The translations under genes and the position numbers were made by a program. Shown here piece by piece: positions 37,369-45,986 of a DNA stretch of 64,000 bases; the first letter of the stretch is position 1, and each line of letters opens with the position of its first letter. The notes beneath the pieces are model-generated. The model was not told where the DNA came from. It ran no database searches and saw nothing but the letters and a program-made list of their open reading frames with translations. The stretch is from Candidatus Tepidiaquacella proteinivora (GTDB lineage Bacteria > Bacteroidota > Ignavibacteria > Tepidaquicellales > Tepidaquicellaceae): assembly GCA_013348845.1 (NCBI GenBank), contig CP054675.1, forward strand, positions 1,373,501 to 1,437,500, read 5' to 3'.

Positions 37369-37796
37369 ATCCACTCAGATTATTGTTAATATTTTTATTA
37401 TTTTTTGCTTTCTTTTCCTGTAAAGAAAAAAAGATTGAAAATGAAGGTCATATCCCAGCCTTAAATAATGAAACAGAAATACAAAAAGAAAATGAGACAA
37501 TAAATGAATCATATAAAATAGAGCTTGTAGAACTTGGTTCTGTTAATTGCATACCTTGTAAAAAGATGCAACCAATATTAGCTTCTTTACAGAAAAAATA
37601 CAGAAATCAAATAAAAGTAACATTTTACGATGTTTGGAAAGACCCTTCTCCCGCACAAAAATTTGGGATAAAGCTAATACCAACTCAAGTGTTTTTAGAT
37701 AATAATGGGGTTGAATTATTGAGGCATGAGGGATTTTTCCCTGAAGAAGAAATAGATAAGTTTTTGCAATCAAAAGGATTAAGAATAACAAATTAA
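37365..37796 (+). CDS. Periplasmic thioredoxin lipoprotein (CIPC)
   Basis: 143 residues. A lipoprotein signal (RLLLIFLLFFAFFSC, C19) leads to a thioredoxin domain with NCIPCKKMQPILASLQKKYR (C62, C65) and KLIPTQVFLDNNG (cis-proline). It is membrane-anchored in the periplasm. Its gene overlaps the preceding small thioredoxin gene by four bases and is followed 49 nt later by CcdA, its most likely electron donor. Confidence 0.88.
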   Translation: MNPLRLLLIFLLFFAFFSCKEKKIENEGHIPALNNETEIQKENETINESYKIELVELGSVNCIPCKKMQPILASLQKKYRNQIKVTFYDVWKDPSPAQKFGIKLIPTQVFLDNNGVELLRHEGFFPEEEIDKFLQSKGLRITN

Positions 37797-37845
37797 GTTA
37801 ATTTTATCTACACGAGTTTGTTTCTAAAAAAGTTTTATAGATAAT

Positions 37846-38547
37846 ATGATAGAAGAAATATTTACATTATTAAGTAATTTATTAAGTGGTAATATTTTTA
37901 TTTCTCTAATAGCTTCAATTGGTTGGGGAATTATGAGTATATTATTAAGTCCTTGCCATTTAGCAAGCATTCCACTACTTATCGGATACATCAATACACA
38001 AGGAAAAATTTCTCTTCGAAATACTTTTTTTATATCACTTATATTTGCTATCGGAATTTTAATAACAATTGCCTTAATTGGGAGTATAACAGCATCTCTT
38101 GGAAGAATTATGGGAGACCTTGGCAACATCGGAAATATTCTTGTTGCATTAATCTATTTTATAATAGGATTATATCTGATGGATTTAATAAAATTGTCCT
38201 GGGGGAGTAATAATGTCAGATATATTAAGAAAAAAGGATGGATTGGGGCTATAACACTTGGTTTCCTTTTTGGAATTTGTCTTGGACCATGTACATTTGC
38301 TTTTATGGCTCCAGTGCTTGTAACTGTGTTTCAAGTTGCTCAAACAAACTTATTTTTTTCAATTCTACTATTACTTGCTTTTGGTATAGGACACTGTGCT
38401 GTTATTGTAGTAGCGGGGACATTAACAAAGAAAGTTCAGCTATATCTTAACTGGTCAGAAAATTCAAAAACAATAATTTATATAAAAAGGATATGTGGGG
38501 CTTTAGTAATAATAGGTGGAATATATTTTATTTATTCAATCCTTTAA
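37846..38547 (+). CDS. ccdA: CcdA/DsbD-type thiol electron transporter
   Basis: 233 residues with six membrane helices. The two hallmark sites are LLSPCHLASIPLLIGY (C37) and GICLGPCTFAFMAPVL (C149), the cysteine pair that carries electrons through the membrane, with C145 extra. Such proteins take electrons from cytoplasmic thioredoxin and pass them to periplasmic thioredoxins for cytochrome c maturation or repair. Here the flanking CIPC lipoprotein and ArsF-like protein are the obvious acceptors. No cytochrome c maturation genes adjoin. Confidence 0.88.
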   Translation: MIEEIFTLLSNLLSGNIFISLIASIGWGIMSILLSPCHLASIPLLIGYINTQGKISLRNTFFISLIFAIGILITIALIGSITASLGRIMGDLGNIGNILVALIYFIIGLYLMDLIKLSWGSNNVRYIKKKGWIGAITLGFLFGICLGPCTFAFMAPVLVTVFQVAQTNLFFSILLLLAFGIGHCAVIVVAGTLTKKVQLYLNWSENSKTIIYIKRICGALVIIGGIYFIYSIL

Positions 38548-38649
38548 ACTTCCAACAAACTAAATAATTTTAGTTTTAAATCGTATATAATCATACCGTT
38601 GATTAATATGACTATTTTATATAAATTATAGTTAAGATTATTTTAATTA

Positions 38650-39381
38650 ATGAACTCAAAAAATTTAAATTATAATAAAAAACTCATTGTTATTGGAATT
38701 TTTGGTATCGCGATGGGGTTCCTGGAAGCCATTGTAGTCGTATATCTCAGAAAGATATACTATCCGCAGGGATTTACATTCCCTTCTATAATTTTAACTC
38801 CTGAAATGGTTTCAATAGAATGGCTACGAGAATTAACTACAATCGTTATGCTTGCAATGATTGCTATTCTTTCAGGTATAGATAGTTTTGAAAGAATCTT
38901 GTATTTTTTATATACATTTGCAATATGGGATATATTTTATTATTTAGGATTAAAATTAATTCTTAATTGGCCAGAATCATTATTTACATGGGATATTTTA
39001 TTTTTAATTCCTGTCCCATGGCTTAGCCCTGTTCTTGCACCAATTTTATGTTCATTAACAATGTTATACATTTCAATTCCATTATTATATTTCAAAGATA
39101 GAGGATATAATGTAAAATTTAAATATTACCAATGGACTTTAACAATTAGCGGAGCATTGTTGATATTCATATCGTTCATATTTGATTACAGTAAAATTAT
39201 AATAGAGAATAATTTATTATATGATTTCTTCAATCTGTTACAAAACAAAGAATTTATTAAAATTAATTCTGAATTTATTCCGACACATTTTAATTGGCTA
39301 ATTTTTATTACAGGAGAAATTTTAATATTGATCGCAGCAACTCATTCAATAATTAGTAAAAAGAAACAGATAAAAAATTAA
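38650..39381 (+). CDS. Conserved hypothetical membrane protein
   Basis: 243 residues with six to seven membrane helices. The N-terminus reads GIFGIAMGFLEAIVVVYLRK, and a helix pair later contains WDILFLIPVPWLSPVLAPIL. No cysteine motif and no family name could be assigned. It starts 102 nt after ccdA, on the same strand, inside the thiol-redox cluster. A role in transport or in quinol handling would be guesswork. Confidence 0.75.
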   Translation: MNSKNLNYNKKLIVIGIFGIAMGFLEAIVVVYLRKIYYPQGFTFPSIILTPEMVSIEWLRELTTIVMLAMIAILSGIDSFERILYFLYTFAIWDIFYYLGLKLILNWPESLFTWDILFLIPVPWLSPVLAPILCSLTMLYISIPLLYFKDRGYNVKFKYYQWTLTISGALLIFISFIFDYSKIIIENNLLYDFFNLLQNKEFIKINSEFIPTHFNWLIFITGEILILIAATHSIISKKKQIKN

Positions 39382-39424
39382 ATTTTAATTAAAAAACTTA
39401 ATTCTTAAACTAAATAATTTAAAA

Positions 39425-39979
39425 ATGGACTGGATAAATAACTTTAATCTTGCTAAAGAAGAATCCCAAAAATTACGTAAACCAATTCTACTTCAATTTG
39501 AAATGGAAGGATGTGGTGGCTGTAAAAAGTTATATGATGAAACATATTCTAATCCTGATGTCCAAAGGGAAATGAATGAATGGTTTATTTCATTAAAACT
39601 CGATTTAATCAAAGATAGAGAAATAAGGAGAGAATATTCAGGATATTGGACACCTTCATTTTACTTTCTGGATTACAGGGGAAAATCTTATTTAAATTTT
39701 AATGGTTTTTTACCGGCTGAAGAATTCAGAATTTTATTAAGACTTGGTTATTCTGAATTGATGATTCCACATGGTAAATATGATGATGCAATCAGAATTA
39801 TGAGTTATGAAATTGACAGCTTAAAAAATTCAATATTATATCCCAAACTTTTATTACAAATTGCAGTTGCTAAATATATAAAGACAAAAGATAAAAACAG
39901 TTTTATGATTTCATTAAAGGAAATAAAGGAAAAATATCCAAATTCTCTTGAATCCAGAATGTATTTCTGGGAAGAATAA
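39425..39979 (+). CDS. Thioredoxin-fold protein (CGGC, DUF255-like)
   Basis: 184 residues, no signal peptide. The first 115 residues form a thioredoxin domain: QKLRKPILLQFEMEGCGGCKKL (C30, C33), then YSNPDVQREMNEWFISLKLD and WTPSFYFLDYRG. The remaining 70 residues are helical and TPR-like (HGKYDDAIRIMSYEIDSLKN). Cytoplasmic proteins of this kind occur beside redox and metal-resistance genes. It is 43 nt downstream of the membrane protein. Confidence 0.85.
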   Translation: MDWINNFNLAKEESQKLRKPILLQFEMEGCGGCKKLYDETYSNPDVQREMNEWFISLKLDLIKDREIRREYSGYWTPSFYFLDYRGKSYLNFNGFLPAEEFRILLRLGYSELMIPHGKYDDAIRIMSYEIDSLKNSILYPKLLLQIAVAKYIKTKDKNSFMISLKEIKEKYPNSLESRMYFWEE

Positions 39980-40005
39980 AAATTTAACAATAATAATCAA
40001 AATTT

Positions 40006-40548
40006 ATGAATGACAGAATATATAATCAAAATCCTAATAAGTTAAGAAATAAAGAAAGAATTAAAAGATTAGAGGTTGATAAAGTAATATCTATTTGCCT
40101 GAAGCAAGGAAAGATAAAGACCTTATTAGATGTAGGAACAGGGAGTGGTCTTTTTGCTGAAGCCTTCTACAGAAACGGAATTAAAGTAAGCGGAATAGAT
40201 ATAAATAAAAAAATGATAAAAACAGCAAAATTGCATTTACCAAAATGTAAATTTTTTATAGCAAGTGCTGAATCTCTGCCCTTTCGGAAAAATTCCTTTG
40301 ATGCTGTTTTTTTTGGATTGGTTCTACATGAAGTTGAGGACTATCACAAAACCATTTCAGAAGCATTTCGTGTTTCAAAACAATATACTTTTATTCTTGA
40401 ATGGAAATTTAAAGAGGAAGAATTTGGACCACCTATTAAACACAGACTTAAATCAAAATTCATAGAAAAATTATCAAATGAAGCAGGTTATAGGGATATA
40501 ATAAAAAAAAGACTTAAAAATTTGATATTGTATATTTTAAAAAAATAA
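40006..40548 (+). CDS. Class I SAM-dependent methyltransferase
   Basis: 180 residues. Motif I is TLLDVGTGSGLFAEAF (about 41-56), motif II GIDINKKMI, and FDAVFFGLVLHEVEDY is the post-motif strand typical of UbiE/Methyltransf_11. No ArsM cysteine set is visible, so arsenite methylation is not supported. It closes the cluster, 26 nt after the thioredoxin-fold gene. The substrate is unknown and could be a small thiol or quinone. Confidence 0.85.
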   Translation: MNDRIYNQNPNKLRNKERIKRLEVDKVISICLKQGKIKTLLDVGTGSGLFAEAFYRNGIKVSGIDINKKMIKTAKLHLPKCKFFIASAESLPFRKNSFDAVFFGLVLHEVEDYHKTISEAFRVSKQYTFILEWKFKEEEFGPPIKHRLKSKFIEKLSNEAGYRDIIKKRLKNLILYILKK

Positions 40549-40703
40549 AAGATAAATTCATTCATATATTACTTTTAATCTAAACCAATAATCAGAAAAT
40601 GTTCAAAGTTTTATATTAACATTTTTAGGGGTATTGTATTATTTATAAATGATGAAAACCAAAACCATTTGCTTATTAAATATATTTTATTATATTAATA
40701 AAT

Positions 40704-41921
40704 ATGAATAAAAGAGAAAAAATAAAAGTTTTTGGTATTCTTGATGAAGATGCTTATAAACAAATATTAATGTGTGTTGAAAACGGAGAATATGGAGTAT
40801 TATGCGCTGACCATCACATTGGATACAGTATGCCGATAGGAGGAGTTGTTGCATATAAAGATTATATAAGTCCCTCAGGAGTAGGATTTGATATTGCTTG
40901 CGGAAATAAAGCTGTAATGACTAATCTCAAAGCTGAGGATATAGAAATCAAGAAAATAATGGATGAAATTGTTAATCAGATTGGGTTTGGTCTTGGCCGT
41001 CCAAATCCGAAACCAATTGAACATCCTGTTTTAGATAAAATTGCAAAATCAAATTTAAAATATATTCGTAAATTGTACCCACTTGCGCAAGAACAGCTGG
41101 GGACTGTGGGCAGCGGAAATCATTATGTTGATCTATTTAAAGATGAAAATGGGAATTTATGGATTGGGGTACATTTTGGTTCACGGGGGTTTGGTCATAA
41201 AATAGCTATGGGATTTCTTGCATTAGCCCGAAAAATGAATTTTGAAGACAGACCAAAAGATGTTAATAATATGATGGCTCCTCCAACACTATTAAAAGTA
41301 AATTCCGAACTTGGACAAGATTATATTTATGCAATGCAACTTGCAGGGGAATATGCATACGCCGGGAGAAATGCTGTTGTCGATAAGGTATTGGAAATTA
41401 TTGGAGCAAAATGTGTATTCGAAGTCCATAACCATCATAACTTTGCCTGGCAGGAAAAACATTTCGGTGAAAATTTTTGGGTGGTAAGAAAAGGATGTAC
41501 TCCTGCATTTCCTAAACAATTATCTTTTATAGGTTCAACTATGGCTGATGAATCAGTAATAGTTGAAGGCATTGATTCAAAAGAAGCAAGAGAATCACTT
41601 TTCTCAACAGTTCATGGTGCAGGTAGAATAATATCAAGGATAAAGGCAGCCGGAAGAATAAAATGGAAAAAAGGTAAAAAAGGACAACACTATCCGGTAA
41701 GAATATCTGGCGGACTTATTAATTTTAAAGATGTTCAGAAAATGATGTCGGAAAAAGGAATTGAACTCAGAGGAGGAGGCGCTGATGAATCACCAGATTG
41801 TTATAAAAAACTTGATGAAGTTTTAGGATTCCATAAAAACTCTATAAAAATACTTCACAGACTAACTCCGATTGGAGTAGCAATGGCTGGGGAAGATGTC
41901 TATGATCCTTACAAAGATTAA
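40704..41921 (+). CDS. rtcB: RtcB-family RNA ligase
   Basis: 405 residues. Metal and nucleotide motifs are present: GVGFDIACG (D63, C66), GSGNHYVDL, HFGSRGFGHKIA and EVHNHHNF. STVHGAGR contains H304, the expected guanylylated histidine. The enzyme joins RNA ends carrying 2',3'-cyclic phosphate or 3'-phosphate to 5'-OH using GTP and manganese. No archease or RtcR regulator is adjacent. DIACG in place of the common DIGCG is a mild variation. The gene is a single unit. Confidence 0.92.
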   Translation: MNKREKIKVFGILDEDAYKQILMCVENGEYGVLCADHHIGYSMPIGGVVAYKDYISPSGVGFDIACGNKAVMTNLKAEDIEIKKIMDEIVNQIGFGLGRPNPKPIEHPVLDKIAKSNLKYIRKLYPLAQEQLGTVGSGNHYVDLFKDENGNLWIGVHFGSRGFGHKIAMGFLALARKMNFEDRPKDVNNMMAPPTLLKVNSELGQDYIYAMQLAGEYAYAGRNAVVDKVLEIIGAKCVFEVHNHHNFAWQEKHFGENFWVVRKGCTPAFPKQLSFIGSTMADESVIVEGIDSKEARESLFSTVHGAGRIISRIKAAGRIKWKKGKKGQHYPVRISGGLINFKDVQKMMSEKGIELRGGGADESPDCYKKLDEVLGFHKNSIKILHRLTPIGVAMAGEDVYDPYKD

Positions 41922-42059
41922 TTTAAAATTTTTTTTAATTCATACTTAATACCCGATAGTTACAGAAAAAATAATAGAATCGTTATTTATTGTTTAATAA
42001 TACTTTACTATATATATTATAAATGATAATTCTTTTTTTAAAAATATATATAAAATAAT

Positions 42060-42872
42060 ATGAAAAACAAAAAATTTATTTTGTTAATAACATTTATAAT
42101 ACTTTTAGGATTAACTATAATTTATATTTCAACAAATGCATTTGACAAATTCGTATGCTCCTCAAATGATAAGATTGATGAGAAACAAATTCAAATAACA
42201 AATTTAAATAAAGATACAATGGGAACAATTGAAGAAAATAATCCTGAACAAGAAAATAAAAAAATTAATTATTCAAAAATTAAATTACCTGAACCCGTTT
42301 ACAGTAGTAATACTTCTGTGGAAGAAGCTTTATCAAAGAGAAAATCAATCAGAGATTTCCAGAAAAAACCACTTAGTATTGAGAATATTTCTCAAATACT
42401 GTGGGCAGCTCAGGGAATAACTGATAAAGGAAAAAATAAAAGAACAGCACCTTCCGCAGGGGCTTTATACCCTTTAGAAATTTATATTCTTATAGGTAAT
42501 GTAAAAGAAATTGAAAGTGGAATATACAAATATAAACCACACCAACATGAAATAGTTTTAATAGCAGCAGGAGATAAACGCGGAGACTTAGCTAAATACT
42601 GCGCACAACCTGAAGCGATCCAGACAGCTCCGATAACTCTTGTATTCGCCGCTGTATATGAGCGAACATCTGTAAAATATGGACAAAGAGCAGAAAGGTA
42701 TGTTCACATAGAAGTTGGACATGCAAGTCAGAATGTATGTTTACAGGTAATATCTTTAAATCTCGGAACTGTAACAATAGGTGCATTTCAGGACTCATAT
42801 GTAAAAAAAACAGTTCAGATGTTGCAAGAGGAAGACCCACTTTATGTAATGCCTATAGGATATAGTAGGTAA
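42060..42872 (+). CDS. SagB/ThcOx-family nitroreductase, membrane-anchored
   Basis: 270 residues. A signal anchor (FILLITFIILLGLTIIYIST) is followed by a lysine/asparagine-rich linker (40-85). The flavin domain then has KRKSIRDFQKKPLSIENISQ, TAPSAGALYPLEIYIL, RYVHIEVGHASQNVCLQ and LGTVTIGAF. This family oxidises azolines or reduces small electrophiles with FMN. The anchor and exported placement differ from the cytoplasmic oxidases of thiazole-peptide clusters. No cyclodehydratase genes are nearby, so a peptide product is unlikely. Confidence 0.88.
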   Translation: MKNKKFILLITFIILLGLTIIYISTNAFDKFVCSSNDKIDEKQIQITNLNKDTMGTIEENNPEQENKKINYSKIKLPEPVYSSNTSVEEALSKRKSIRDFQKKPLSIENISQILWAAQGITDKGKNKRTAPSAGALYPLEIYILIGNVKEIESGIYKYKPHQHEIVLIAAGDKRGDLAKYCAQPEAIQTAPITLVFAAVYERTSVKYGQRAERYVHIEVGHASQNVCLQVISLNLGTVTIGAFQDSYVKKTVQMLQEEDPLYVMPIGYSR

Positions 42873-42903
42873 TAACTATTCTTTAAAATAAATCAATAAA
42901 ACA

Positions 42904-45297
42904 TTAAAATCTAAAAAGGTACTGCATTTTAAGAAAAAATTGTCTATCAGTTAAGGTGTATTTGGTTGCTCCCAATAAATCATTAAGATTGTCATATTGA
43001 TTAGTAAATCCTAAATAAAATATGGTAAAGGGATTTGGTTGATATGTAATCAAAGGATTAAAATAAAAACCATCTGAAAAAGAATTATACTCAAAAATAA
43101 ATCTTAATGATATATCTTTAATCATTTGATAATTAATAGAATTTCTTAAAATATAACCCGAATGGAGAATTTCTCCCTTATAAGATTTTGATAACTGAAA
43201 ATAATTATAATCAACAGAAAGTTTTAAATTATTAATTGGCTTAAAATTAAACCATAATTCATTTCTGAAACCAAAACCGACTGATGGATTCTCATCTCTT
43301 ATAATATATCTTCCTGCTTCGATGAAAAATCCACCCGTCAACCAATCGAAAGTATTCGCATTAAAGTTCAACCATATTCTTTTTGCATCAGTCAGAAATT
43401 TACCACCGAACCTTTCGTTGTTGATAAATAAATTTCCTAAGTATATCTGAATTTGATTTTTCAAAAGAAACCAAAAACCAGCAATAGCAAATTGTTCTCT
43501 TAAATTTCCGGAATAGTCCAAAGACAAAGATGCTCTGAGCGATGTTTCAATTCTTTTTAAAAAATCTTTATCCACATAAAATAAATATGATTGTCCGGTT
43601 TCAAAAGTATGATAATCATTGTTACTATTGAAACCATTATCCATTCTTAATTCAGGTGATTTCATTGAATATTCAAATTCAAAACTATAATGTTCAGCAT
43701 TTCTTTGAATGTTAATTATGGTACCGGTCCCATTAAAAGATTCTCCATTAAATTTTCCTGAGTATATATTACCAAAAATAATTTCTCTATTATAATTTGT
43801 ATCTATAATTTCCTTAGTATAACTTTTTAAAACCTGAAATTTAAGTGTATAATTTTGAAGAAATCTGTAACTTCCATCCAGGGAAAACACTCTGTTAAAA
43901 CCTTCAGGATCCCAAAATTCATCTCCTTCTTTATTAACCTCCCGATCTGTAATTGTAAAACCAATGTATGAATCATCATCAAAGAGAGAATATTTGTATC
44001 TTAAAATATTTGAGAAAGATTTTCTGTTAGTAACAAGAAAATCACTTGATTCTGTAAACGGAACAATAAAGGGGGTCTTTTTATCGTAAGCACTGATATA
44101 ACCAATTTCACTTTTATTTATTCTTCCTGTAAGTTTTATTGCAAAAAGCGGATTATTAATTGAACGTGTATAAACAGTATTAAATAAATTATTAAATATG
44201 TTTGCCCCTTCATTAAAGAATGGTCTTTTTTCCGGATAAAAAATTGCAAAAGGATTATTAACATTAATAACTCCAGCATCTGCCTCAACCTGAGAAAAAT
44301 CCGGATTTAAAGTAAACTCCCCTATTAAATTTGAAGTAAAGTTATATTTAAAATTAAAACCTGCATTGATTTTAATTTTTTCATTACGGAATTCAGAATT
44401 TGCATTATTAAAATCGATAATAGTTCCCTTCTGGGAACCCAGTAAATATGGTAAAATTTCTATGTTTTTACCTACATTAACATCGTTAATACCTTTAATA
44501 ACAGCATAATCAGTAAATAAGGTTGGACTATTACGGTTAATTTTAACAAATGAATATTGGTATCTATTTTCCCTGGGGCGATTTCTAATTATATGAAAAT
44601 GCCAATCTCTTAAACTATCAGAAGGAAATTTTATACTTTTAAAAGGAATTGCAATCTCCACAGTCCACTTATCATCATAGATTTTAGCACCCGAATACCA
44701 AATTAAATCGAAATTCATATCTTCATTACCATTGGACATCCACATCCCATCCCCCTGAACTCCATAAGGGTTAACGAATAGTTCATAAGCATTTTTTCCC
44801 TCTGAATAAGTATCGAATATTATTCCAATAAAATCATCTGAAAATGCATTATCTCTTTTAGTTAATGTTTTCCTTAATTTTTTAATATCTTTTTCATAGC
44901 AAATAAAACCTATATAAAAATTATCACTATCATAAAACATCATAAATTCTGTTTCGACTTCAGGGGTTGTATTATTACCGGGAGAAACCTCATAGAAATT
45001 TCTATACTTTTTTAATTTACTCCAAACAGTTTCTTTTAATTCTCCATCAATATTAATTTCCTGATTTAATATCTTCTCAATTTCTAAAATAGAGTTAACT
45101 GTATCATTAGAATCATTAAAATCTAACAGTATAAAATTTTTACCTAAAGAGTCATCAGAAAGGGAAGAATTTTCTTTTGATAAACTAACAGTATCAGAAA
45201 CTGAATTAAAATTTATTTCGTCACTTAAAATAAAATCCTGAGCAAAGATTATTTTACTGATTAAAAATACAATAAATAAAATGTAAATCTTCCTCAT
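42904..45297 (-). CDS. DUF5916 outer-membrane protein with CBM9-like N-terminus
   Basis: 797 residues. A signal peptide ends FAQD. A CBM9/DOMON-like sandwich (about 85-260) starts INIDGELKETVWSKLKK and contains FMMFYDSDNFYIGFICYEKD and WTVEIAIPFKSIKF. A barrel follows (about 280-797) with FNPDFSQVEADAGVINVNNP and IFYPEKRPFFNEGANIF, the DUF5916 signature. It ends with an aromatic residue, as barrels do. It is an outer-membrane protein with a probable sugar-binding cap, monocistronic. Substrate unknown. Confidence 0.9.
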   Translation of the reverse strand: MRKIYILFIVFLISKIIFAQDFILSDEINFNSVSDTVSLSKENSSLSDDSLGKNFILLDFNDSNDTVNSILEIEKILNQEINIDGELKETVWSKLKKYRNFYEVSPGNNTTPEVETEFMMFYDSDNFYIGFICYEKDIKKLRKTLTKRDNAFSDDFIGIIFDTYSEGKNAYELFVNPYGVQGDGMWMSNGNEDMNFDLIWYSGAKIYDDKWTVEIAIPFKSIKFPSDSLRDWHFHIIRNRPRENRYQYSFVKINRNSPTLFTDYAVIKGINDVNVGKNIEILPYLLGSQKGTIIDFNNANSEFRNEKIKINAGFNFKYNFTSNLIGEFTLNPDFSQVEADAGVINVNNPFAIFYPEKRPFFNEGANIFNNLFNTVYTRSINNPLFAIKLTGRINKSEIGYISAYDKKTPFIVPFTESSDFLVTNRKSFSNILRYKYSLFDDDSYIGFTITDREVNKEGDEFWDPEGFNRVFSLDGSYRFLQNYTLKFQVLKSYTKEIIDTNYNREIIFGNIYSGKFNGESFNGTGTIINIQRNAEHYSFEFEYSMKSPELRMDNGFNSNNDYHTFETGQSYLFYVDKDFLKRIETSLRASLSLDYSGNLREQFAIAGFWFLLKNQIQIYLGNLFINNERFGGKFLTDAKRIWLNFNANTFDWLTGGFFIEAGRYIIRDENPSVGFGFRNELWFNFKPINNLKLSVDYNYFQLSKSYKGEILHSGYILRNSINYQMIKDISLRFIFEYNSFSDGFYFNPLITYQPNPFTIFYLGFTNQYDNLNDLLGATKYTLTDRQFFLKMQYLFRF

Positions 45298-45421
45298 TCA
45301 AGCTTTTTTAATTTATTACGAAATTTTTTTAAAAAAGTTGCTTAACTTATAAATTTTTAGATTGAAATAAACAGTAATATGTGTTAGTTTAAAAACTTTA
45401 AAAATAATAAAAATAATTGAT

Positions 45422-45937
45422 ATGAAAAACTTTATTTACTCCATTATGATTTTGTTATTTAGTGTCGGTGTATTATTTTCACAAGAAGAATTAAAGTTAC
45501 CTCCCCCAATCAACAATGAATTTCTAAATGCCTGTGAAGGTATATGGAAATCAGAGCCATACAACTTTTTTGGACTTCAATGGACTGATGAAATATCATT
45601 AAAATGGACCCTGAACGGACAGTATATGATTTTAAACGGGCAATCAAAATCTGAAACCGGTTTTTCATTTAACAGTATGACCATTTTATTTGTTGATAAA
45701 GATGGTAATGTTAAAAGTTGGGGTTTTGATGATTGGGGCGGTGATGTTGCTTACTTTGAAGGGAAAATTGTTGGATCCGTTATGACTATGGAAGGCGGTA
45801 CAAAGTATATAAAAGGGAAATATACTTTAGAATTAAATGGCAACATTATGTATCAAAGAGGAGATTTTATATTTATTGATTCTGAAACCGGGAAAGAAAC
45901 TAAAGAGACATTAGATTTAATTTATAAAAAGTTATAA
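45422..45937 (+). CDS. Secreted DUF1579-like protein
   Basis: 171 residues. The signal peptide ends LFSQ. The mature domain has CEGIWKSEPYNFFGLQWTDE and WTLNGQYMILNG, a lipocalin-like pattern seen in DUF1579 proteins. It is probably a periplasmic or secreted small beta-barrel. It lies 49 nt upstream of an S9 peptidase gene and may be transcribed with it. Confidence 0.7.
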   Translation: MKNFIYSIMILLFSVGVLFSQEELKLPPPINNEFLNACEGIWKSEPYNFFGLQWTDEISLKWTLNGQYMILNGQSKSETGFSFNSMTILFVDKDGNVKSWGFDDWGGDVAYFEGKIVGSVMTMEGGTKYIKGKYTLELNGNIMYQRGDFIFIDSETGKETKETLDLIYKKL

Positions 45938-45986
45938 AAAATCTTTGTATTTATATCACTCAACTTAAAATTTTAAAGATACAAAA

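Noticed and set aside
40006-40548. Arsenite methyltransferase
   Set aside because: The conserved cysteines of ArsM are absent, so only a general SAM methyltransferase can be called.
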